A stretch of DNA of 27,027 nt from a virus, in the IMG/VR virus record IMGVR_UViG_2199352025_000003, positions 1 through 27,027 of that record. The stretch is one strand, 5' to 3'. Below are positions 7,281-13,598 of this stretch, one piece after another (position 1 is the stretch's first letter; each line of letters opens with the position of its first letter). The notes below the pieces were generated by a model. That model searched no databases. It was not told the DNA's origin and worked only from the letters and a program-made list of their open reading frames with translations. A program made the position numbers and the translations under genes.

Positions 7281-7838
7281 TCAATTCCTATGCCAACTAT
7301 GCGGTTCTCCGTCAGCACTATGCGGTACTTCGTCTACCATGTCTCCCAATGCCAATCGAAGCTGAGCAATGAGTCTCACGCCGCCTGCGATGATATGCTC
7401 AATGAAAGCGCCGTGCTTATTGCCGTGATGATCGGTATAGACAGCATCGCCCTGCAGTGCTGGTTGCTGTGGCGTTGGTTCCGGTGTCTGTACAACATCA
7501 GGCGTCGTTGATTCGTCGCTAGACGTTGCTTGTGGTGTCTCTGGCGTTATTGGCGCTACGTTAGGTGTTGCCTCTACATTGGCAAACATCGCTGGCTCTG
7601 AGGTCACAATTGGCACTGGCTGTGTAGTGTCTGACGTCGTTGATTCAGCGTCAGACACTACCGCCACAGGAGAGACCTCGGAGGAACTTGGCTCAACAAC
7701 ACTAGGGCTTTGTATTTCACTGTCAGCAACGGGAGCATTGTCTACACGAGGCACATCTGTGGTTGAAACATCGGTATTCGATGCTATTGATGCGGCGACG
7801 TTGGTTTGCTCTGTTGGCAAGGTCTCTTCGTTGTTCAT
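7281..7838 (-). CDS. Low-complexity acidic protein with a small C-terminal phage domain
   Basis: In this 185-residue protein, residues 1-128 are dominated by Ser, Thr, Pro, Val, Glu and Asp, with many near-repeats such as TTDVP, VVEPSSSEVSP and SDESTTPDVV, and are predicted to be disordered. Residues 129-185 form a compact domain with GDAVYTDHHGNKHGAF and VPHSADGEPHSWHRN. This resembles a short domain common in phage head/connector clusters ('VHYxDxxGxxxxAxVT...WHWP'), whose role I do not know. AGGAAAG precedes ATG at 7836-7838. The long tail may be exposed on the virion or act as a spacer. The dense Thr/Ser content also creates a long spurious open frame on the other strand. Confidence 0.75.
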   Translation of the reverse strand: MNNEETLPTEQTNVAASIASNTDVSTTDVPRVDNAPVADSEIQSPSVVEPSSSEVSPVAVVSDAESTTSDTTQPVPIVTSEPAMFANVEATPNVAPITPETPQATSSDESTTPDVVQTPEPTPQQPALQGDAVYTDHHGNKHGAFIEHIIAGGVRLIAQLRLALGDMVDEVPHSADGEPHSWHRN

Positions 7839-7853
7839 TGTTGCTTTCCTAAG

Positions 7854-8966
7854 TTATTTCCAGACAATCGTTGCATCTACGGTGGCTACTCCTACCGTAA
7901 CACTCAAGCCTGTGCTAAATGCGACATCGTATACCACAGTAAATGGGGCTATAGAAGCAGCAAAAAGCATTTTGCCAATGATTGGTGTCGTGTTTGTAAG
8001 CGCGTCATCCAGTTCAATGGTGCCAGTTGAAGTCGGTGTATTTACAACAACAGCGTGCAAAATCCCTGCGCCTGTTTTGACAAGCGTTGTAGCTGCTGTG
8101 GTCACACGGGTATAGTTGTAGCCACCGATAGTGACAGTGCCTTCAACTCCCAATACGACAGGCTTGAAGACTGCCGATGCAGCAGACCATGGTTTCGACG
8201 CGGCTATTGTGGCTTGCGGTATCAGAGGTGCATTATTGGCTTGGTATTGCGATAATGACGCAAAGGAGAACAGGCCTGATGGAGTCGTTGTATTCAGCGA
8301 GGAGTCAACTGTCCAGTTTGTACCTGTTACGGCTGTCACGGCCTCTGCGGTGGTGCCAACGCCCACTCCAAGGAAGGCCAGTGAGTTAGGAGAGGAAGAG
8401 GCAAGAGCTGATGTAGAAGCCGTTGTACCAGTACCAGTACCGATTGACGATTGATCAGGTTGTGCCGTGACCTGTGCAAGCAGACCGCTTACCTCATAAA
8501 TCTCCATGCCCATCGATGCAGCAGTGCCAGCATTCGTAACCGTAACCGTGTTAGTGCCTGCTACGATGTTGACTGCGAAGAAGATGGCAGACTCGAATGT
8601 CGTACTGTTGGGAGCTGTCGCTGCTTGCGTATAGGTATTGCCTGCACTGTCGGCAACCGTCATAGCTGTGCCATTGCCACAACCACACACGACAACAATA
8701 GAATTGCCAGCGACATTGCTATTAGTGAAAGCCTTTGCCAACAACGCAACGGAACCGGTGCTTGCAGCACTCGTTTTCTGCAAGATAGTCGGTACGTTAA
8801 CAGGTAATCCTGTACTGTTAGGTGAAAGAGAAGTAACAAGTGCCGTATCAGCTAATGTTGGCGATGTATTAGCAGCTTTAGCGTCTGTTATAGTAGTTTG
8901 CGTTACCGGATCAGCGATATTTGTTATTGCCGGTGGTGTATATGGTGCTACCGGAAGAGATGGCAT
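7854..8966 (-). CDS. Beta-rich virion-surface protein candidate
   Basis: A 370-residue protein very rich in Thr, Ala, Val, Ser and Gly with almost no charged residues. A central domain (about 65-265) has the pattern 'VADSAGNTYTQA...FFAVNIVAGTNTVTVT...GMEIYEVSGL', which recalls a jelly-roll or Ig-like domain found in secreted and phage proteins. The C-terminal 90 residues (TTLVKTGAGILHAVVVNTP, TGTIELDD, VVYDVAFSTGLSVTVG) match a domain I associate with phage structural proteins. AAGGA lies upstream of ATG at 8964-8966. Its place between the connector gene and the tail genes suggests a capsid or neck surface protein, perhaps adhesive. This is inferred, not demonstrated. Confidence 0.75.
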   Translation of the reverse strand: MPSLPVAPYTPPAITNIADPVTQTTITDAKAANTSPTLADTALVTSLSPNSTGLPVNVPTILQKTSAASTGSVALLAKAFTNSNVAGNSIVVVCGCGNGTAMTVADSAGNTYTQAATAPNSTTFESAIFFAVNIVAGTNTVTVTNAGTAASMGMEIYEVSGLLAQVTAQPDQSSIGTGTGTTASTSALASSSPNSLAFLGVGVGTTAEAVTAVTGTNWTVDSSLNTTTPSGLFSFASLSQYQANNAPLIPQATIAASKPWSAASAVFKPVVLGVEGTVTIGGYNYTRVTTAATTLVKTGAGILHAVVVNTPTSTGTIELDDALTNTTPIIGKMLFAASIAPFTVVYDVAFSTGLSVTVGVATVDATIVWK

Positions 8967-8986
8967 GTATTATGTCCTTATATATA

Positions 8987-9358
8987 CTAAAGCGAGCCTT
9001 TGGCTTGCTGTTCTTCTGCTAAAATTTCTATGTTTGTCTGTTCTTCTTCAATTACCAATATGCTGCGAATGTTATATATCTGATCTCGATACACTATCCG
9101 CATTGAATCATCAATATTCTCCGATGGTCTGTATCGAATATAAAATCTTGAAAATCTCGTTGGATACGTTTGTTGTCCAACAATGCCTTCTTTGCCTTTC
9201 CAAGGCGTAATCTTTGCCATAGTGCTAATATAGTTTGCCCATGTCCTAACAGAGCCTCCCATGCTATCCCGTGTATCAACAGGTTTTTGTATCTTGATAG
9301 GCTTTTTGAATGCGCCTGATCTTATTGTTGTCTCTGCTCTGCTAGTGATCTTGGGCAT
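8987..9358 (-). CDS. Head-tail adaptor (gp16/SPP1-type joining protein)
   Basis: A 123-residue protein with the signature of the phage head-tail joining family: an early 'RSGAFKKPIKIQKPVDTRDSMGGSVRTW' region (residues about 12-39, split here by eye), the FYIRYRPSENIDDSMRIVY block and a final YNIRSILVIEEEQTNIEIL strand. In SPP1, gp16 forms the ring that closes the portal channel at the base of the head. It follows the gp6-like connector, the normal order. Length is typical. Confidence 0.88.
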   Translation of the reverse strand: MPKITSRAETTIRSGAFKKPIKIQKPVDTRDSMGGSVRTWANYISTMAKITPWKGKEGIVGQQTYPTRFSRFYIRYRPSENIDDSMRIVYRDQIYNIRSILVIEEEQTNIEILAEEQQAKGSL

Positions 9359-9360
9359 TG

Positions 9361-10011
9361 CTACACCATGTCCACTCTGTAGGCTAAGATTTTCTGAATC
9401 AACGCTTGCGGCAAATCTTGAGCTTCACGAAATTCAAACCAGTATGCTATGGCTTCTTTGAGGCATTGAAGCAAACCACGTGGCATTATGTAAGTACCAG
9501 CATATCCAGCAGTGAATGTAAATCTCCAGAAATTGGCTGTTTGCGGGTCTTTAATGTAAAACCTCGCAGGTTCTGAGTTATCATCAATCCAGTAATTTGC
9601 AGGATTTGTTACAAGCGTGAATGTTGTCCAATCATCAAATGCTGTTACTTTTGTTTCCGCTGTAAATGGTTGGCTTATCTGAAAAGGCGGCATAGAAAGA
9701 TCATGATAGAATTGAGTCGGCCCGAAGGGATTAGCGCCTATTTCCTGTTGGAACTGATACCAATTAGGTCCAGGGCCTATAGTGCCACTTAACACACCTC
9801 CAAGAGGTCGCTCTATCACGACAGTCTGTTGAATAACCTGAGTAGCCAATGCCCTTCCAGTGATGTGCTCAATGTATTCCCTCGCACTCGTAATGATTGG
9901 CGCTATTGTTGCATCAAGATCATCGAAGTCCACATTAAGGTAATTCTTGACATCAGAAAGCGTTATTGGCTCTACTGACGGCGGTGTTATTACCCTAAAT
10001 GTGCTACTCAT
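9361..10011 (-). CDS. Head-tail connector protein, gp6-like
   Basis: A 216-residue protein. Its N-terminal 60 residues carry the gp6-like connector signature: PPSVEPITLSDVKNYLNVDF, DLDATIAPIITSAREYIEHI and TGRAL. The rest is a beta-strand and loop region ending in helices (GLLQCLKEAIAYWFEF), also typical of the longer members. This family forms a 12- or 13-fold ring beneath the portal. It is immediately followed by the adaptor gene, leaving the expected connector pair. Confidence 0.9.
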   Translation of the reverse strand: MSSTFRVITPPSVEPITLSDVKNYLNVDFDDLDATIAPIITSAREYIEHITGRALATQVIQQTVVIERPLGGVLSGTIGPGPNWYQFQQEIGANPFGPTQFYHDLSMPPFQISQPFTAETKVTAFDDWTTFTLVTNPANYWIDDNSEPARFYIKDPQTANFWRFTFTAGYAGTYIMPRGLLQCLKEAIAYWFEFREAQDLPQALIQKILAYRVDMV

Positions 10012-10023
10012 CGTTATCCATCC

Positions 10024-10464
10024 TTAAACAGCGCTTGGCATAAAGCGAGGGCGACCTGCGAGAATCACCGCGTCAAACAGCGTGTTCGCTGAGGACGATG
10101 TGGATTTCAAGCGAATATAGCGCTTGCCACCGATATAGCCGATCCTCCAGTTGATCGCTGTTCCTGCCGAGCTGATAGCTACAGGCTGAGAATTGCCAAC
10201 CTTGACCGGGGTGTGATCAGTTGGAGATGTGGCGCTCCATGCCACAAGATCAGTGACAGCAACGGTGCTTGGCGTGACAGCATCGTCAGACTCTTCGATG
10301 ACAGGGGTCAATGTGCCACTGGTATAGGTGCCGCTGAAGAGTTGCACACAGGCACCATCAAAGCCCTGTAAATCAACCCACGGGCTTGTTTGTGTGCTCG
10401 TGATAGATGGAAGAGCAGTCAACCCAGTATTGAAGCTCCCAACCTCAGAAACTACATCTCTCAT
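10024..10464 (-). CDS. Putative capsid decoration or structural protein
   Basis: A 146-residue, Ser/Thr/Val-rich beta protein with N-terminal MRDVVSEVGSFNTGL, then WVDLQGFDGACVQLFSG and a late WRIGYIGGKRYIRLKS block ending AGRPRFMPS. The 'YIGGKRYIR...AVILAGRPR' pattern occurs in a group of uncharacterised prophage structural proteins encoded straight after the capsid gene. Position suggests a cement or decoration protein, but I cannot confirm that. GAGG lies 11 bases before ATG at 10462-10464. Confidence 0.65.
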   Translation of the reverse strand: MRDVVSEVGSFNTGLTALPSITSTQTSPWVDLQGFDGACVQLFSGTYTSGTLTPVIEESDDAVTPSTVAVTDLVAWSATSPTDHTPVKVGNSQPVAISSAGTAINWRIGYIGGKRYIRLKSTSSSANTLFDAVILAGRPRFMPSAV

Positions 10465-10511
10465 GTTATTTTATCCTCAAAATGCATGTTTTGTACTATT
10501 AATATGCAATA

Positions 10512-11924
10512 CTATGATGTGGCACATTTCAAAGCCCGAAACGCTTCTGGAAGAAGCACGTCCCCGCCAACACGTTTTCTAGCGATAAAACCGATCAATC
10601 CTTGAGCTGCATAAAGTTCATTAAGTTGCTGCATACTCAGTGCAATGCGATCTACAATCATGTAATTTTTGAAATCACCGACAACGACGGGGTAGTTGTT
10701 TGCGCCAATTTCATTCATGTCAGGCATCTCAACGTAAGGCCTGCCGTAAATTGTTGGCTCTACCTTATCCGCAGCAAACGGCTGCCAAAGGTATCTATTT
10801 TGTGAGTCTTTCAGCAAACGAAGAGTATTGAGTGTGGCCCTAGTAAAGATGTAAGTGGCGTTTGCTTCGTAGAAAGCCTTAAGATCATAGAGAACATTGA
10901 TGATGCTGTCCGCAGTGATAGTTGTTGCATTTGTGGTAGGAACATAAGGAATGGCATCGGTTACATTGTTCTTACCAGCAGAACCACCTATATAGCCTGC
11001 GCTCGCTTTGATCGGATAGCTCAAAATGCCACGAGGCCTACCAACACCATTGCCGCTGACAAATGCAATACCTTCAGCGCGTGCGAACTGGATTGCCAAG
11101 CGCTCTTTAATGAAGCTCTCCAAGTCGAACATGGAATCTTCGATGTTTTGCATCGAAACTTTGAGCAAACCACGCAATTCATGCACTGGGATAGTGATCA
11201 TTGCAACGGTAGGATCAAGGCTATCAGCGAAGTTCTGTTGTTCCACTGCCCACACTGCTGTTGCATCGTTAGCCAAGGCAGGCATTTCGATCCGCTCGCC
11301 TGAAGTTTGCTGTACGCGGCAAATGCTTCTCATCTTTGAAATCAGGACTTGGTAAGCCTGCAATTCCATGATGAAGTCATTGCTAGCGAAGAAACCACCG
11401 GTTGTAGCATCGCCTGCATAAAGAGCTTTGCGCTCTATTGGCATGTGATCGAAGAAGACGAGGCTTTTCTCTTCTGGAGTCAGATCACTAAAGCGATTTT
11501 TAGAGCGGATAGCCTTAATGAAAGCCTTGTAGCCATCGCTCTTTCCCTCTTCCCTGCCTTTTTTGAGGTCCCCCCAAGGGTTGGGTCTTTGTTCAGCAAC
11601 CTTGAATTCCTCAAAAAACTTCATGACTGATTTGTAGTCATTAACCTGTGTTTTAAGAAGATTTTCAATTTCAGTGTTTTTTGCTTCTAATGCAGCATTC
11701 TTAGTTGTTAGCTCAATCTCTCTTGTTTTGAGGATATCTTCAAGATCAGAGAGACGATTGCCCATCTTGTCAACATTTTCTTTGTATTCTCCAGGTAATT
11801 GCCCTGCCTTAGAAACTATTTCATCTCCAAGCTTTTTCTGCTCTTTTTCAATAACATCTATTTTTTCCTGAAACTTATAAGCAGTATTCCTGAATTCATA
11901 CAAAACGTCTTGTACATCTGGCAT
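10512..11924 (-). CDS. Major capsid protein, HK97 family
   Basis: A 470-residue protein. Residues 1-110 are strongly charged and form a long predicted coiled coil (heptads through NVDKMGNRLSDLEDILKTRE), the scaffold-like delta domain removed on maturation. After the ALYAGDATTGGFF block (about 167-179) the HK97 fold follows: SICRVQQTSGERIEMPAL, LLKVSMQNIEDSMFDLESF, RAEGIAFVSGNGVGRPRGIL, and near the end NYPVVVGDFKNYMIVDRI. Cleavage by the upstream protease is expected between the coiled coil and the ALYAG block. AAGGA lies nine bases before ATG at 11922-11924. A short palindrome lies in its leader. Confidence 0.97.
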   Translation of the reverse strand: MPDVQDVLYEFRNTAYKFQEKIDVIEKEQKKLGDEIVSKAGQLPGEYKENVDKMGNRLSDLEDILKTREIELTTKNAALEAKNTEIENLLKTQVNDYKSVMKFFEEFKVAEQRPNPWGDLKKGREEGKSDGYKAFIKAIRSKNRFSDLTPEEKSLVFFDHMPIERKALYAGDATTGGFFASNDFIMELQAYQVLISKMRSICRVQQTSGERIEMPALANDATAVWAVEQQNFADSLDPTVAMITIPVHELRGLLKVSMQNIEDSMFDLESFIKERLAIQFARAEGIAFVSGNGVGRPRGILSYPIKASAGYIGGSAGKNNVTDAIPYVPTTNATTITADSIINVLYDLKAFYEANATYIFTRATLNTLRLLKDSQNRYLWQPFAADKVEPTIYGRPYVEMPDMNEIGANNYPVVVGDFKNYMIVDRIALSMQQLNELYAAQGLIGFIARKRVGGDVLLPEAFRALKCATS

Positions 11925-11948
11925 TTTTTTACGTCCTTATGTGTATAG

Positions 11949-11965
11949 CATCCAATGATTGGATG
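11949..11965 (-). promoter_or_regulatory. Perfect palindrome in the capsid-gene leader
   Basis: The minus strand reads CATCCAATCATTGGATG, 8+1+8 symmetric. As RNA it can form a 7-bp hairpin with a TCA loop, placed between the protease stop and the capsid Shine-Dalgarno. No U-tract follows, so it is not a terminator. It could be an mRNA-stabilising or processing hairpin for the most highly expressed gene, or a protein-binding operator. Confidence 0.45.
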
Positions 11966-11975
11966 TCATAATTAG

Positions 11976-13598
11976 TTAGCTCAGGCTAAGTCCAACTTTT
12001 TTGAGATCTTCAATAACGTCAGCAATGGCTTTGTCCTCGTCCGCAGTGCTTTTCAGCGAGTGCTTCGAGTCACTATGTGCCAGTGGCGGGATAGTGTTTC
12101 TGCCTTTGCCTTCCTGTTGATCGTCGTCAGGTTTGCCGGAATCATCGCCTGTATATGGTGTTTCAGCGCCTTGCATTGTACTTGCAAAATCATCCGCTGC
12201 CGTACGCACAGCTTTAACATGATCTTGCATTGATTTGACAGCTTTCTGTGCCTCGTCCGCCGTATCACGCAGACTCTTTATGTGGTTGTCGATTGTTCGT
12301 TGGTTAGAGGTGCTAATAGAGCGACCTGCTTTTAAATTAGGATTATGATCATTGCTCATATATCCGTAATTCGGCTTGCTGTCAGAGCCATATTGCATGG
12401 TGTAGTCAGCAGGAGTATAGGAATATCCGCTGTCCACAATGTATTTAGTGAGATTACACTCAATAGCCTGTGCTACAAACTTGGAGAGAACTAGAGCCTT
12501 CCAGTCATCAAGCGCTTGGCTAATATCTTGCTCTGGTTGATCTCCGATTTTAAATGCATCAAGAACTGATTTAGTGATTGTGCATAGAAATATATCCCGC
12601 CAATCTTCCAATAAATCTTCACACATTTCTTGAGCATAATGCTCTAATACGGTTTTTCTTTGCATAGTTGTTTGCTTGCCTTTCCCGTCATCCTTCCAGG
12701 AAGGGGTTAATTGTGGATCATCAGGGTATTCATTGTTAATCCGCTTATAAAGTTTTTCTACCTTGCCTTTTAACCCATCAGGAGCATCAGCGTTTCTAGC
12801 GCCCCCAATAGCACCGGCAATTGCAATAACAGCGCCTACACAGATACGAGGCTCATCATTGACAACATAGCAAAACGGATAAGACCACGATCCTTTTTGT
12901 TGAGCATCGCCATCCAGTATCATGAAGCATTGTTTTAATTTAGAGACATCAAAGGTTTCATCGTCTTTTGTTGCATAAGCAAAGATTTGTTTTTCGGCTT
13001 TATTGCCATCCCATGCTTCATCACGAGGTCCTATGGGAAGGCCGGTGCTTCCAGTGATAGTTTTTGTTTCTGCAATAACTGCATTGGCTTTTACATCGGT
13101 TACTACGGCTTCTAAATTCATTGGAAACACTACGATGCTGCCTTCCCATAATCTAACCTCAATCAGGTCACGCACCCATTGCCCATCAACTTTAGTATTT
13201 TCAGATTGTAACGAGTCATAGCCTATAGATTGCTGAAATACATAACCCTTCTTTAATGCGCTATACGCCTCTTTACCTTTTTGCACATCAAGATCTAGTT
13301 CAAGCTCAACAAAGAGGCCAATGTTATCTTCCTTGGCTTCCGTGTATCCCCCGATAGGAGTATTAGGATCATGTTGCCATAGAAGTGGCATTATGTAACG
13401 CTTATTATTAGTTTTTTTATATTCATACTTGTTTTGCAGTGTTCTCTTGAATGCTCCTGGAAGTACTCTATCACCGCCTTCATCCACATTATTGAATGTA
13501 CTCAAGTAACCGCGTACAATACCCTTTTCATCATCAAAGTCTTTGGCTTGGAATGGAAAGGCTTTAGTTTGTCTTGTGATAGTTGTTGTTTTACTCAT
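11976..13598 (-). CDS. Prohead protease with long C-terminal extension
   Basis: In this 540-residue protein, residues 1-170 are an HK97-type (S78) prohead protease: GIVRGYLSTFNNVDEGGDRV (27-46), LLWQHDP with candidate catalytic His76, QQSIGY with candidate Ser124, and IEVRLWEGSIV (146-156), which may supply the acidic residue. It cleaves the capsid delta domain during maturation. Typical members are about 200 residues. Here about 370 more follow: a domain starting AWDGNKAEKQIFAYA (195-209) with ICVGAVIAIAGAIGGARNA, then an unrecognised region, then a predicted coiled coil (IDNHIKSLRDTADEAQKAV). The extension may work as a tethered scaffold. The start overlaps the portal stop by ATGA. Confidence 0.9.
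   Translation of the reverse strand: MSKTTTITRQTKAFPFQAKDFDDEKGIVRGYLSTFNNVDEGGDRVLPGAFKRTLQNKYEYKKTNNKRYIMPLLWQHDPNTPIGGYTEAKEDNIGLFVELELDLDVQKGKEAYSALKKGYVFQQSIGYDSLQSENTKVDGQWVRDLIEVRLWEGSIVVFPMNLEAVVTDVKANAVIAETKTITGSTGLPIGPRDEAWDGNKAEKQIFAYATKDDETFDVSKLKQCFMILDGDAQQKGSWSYPFCYVVNDEPRICVGAVIAIAGAIGGARNADAPDGLKGKVEKLYKRINNEYPDDPQLTPSWKDDGKGKQTTMQRKTVLEHYAQEMCEDLLEDWRDIFLCTITKSVLDAFKIGDQPEQDISQALDDWKALVLSKFVAQAIECNLTKYIVDSGYSYTPADYTMQYGSDSKPNYGYMSNDHNPNLKAGRSISTSNQRTIDNHIKSLRDTADEAQKAVKSMQDHVKAVRTAADDFASTMQGAETPYTGDDSGKPDDDQQEGKGRNTIPPLAHSDSKHSLKSTADEDKAIADVIEDLKKVGLSLS

Noticed and set aside
7579-9210. Long plus-strand open frames (7579-8115, 8638-9210)
   Set aside because: They are antisense to Thr/Ala/Ser-rich minus-strand genes whose codon composition keeps the other strand open; they give low-complexity products and break the single-strand gene organisation.
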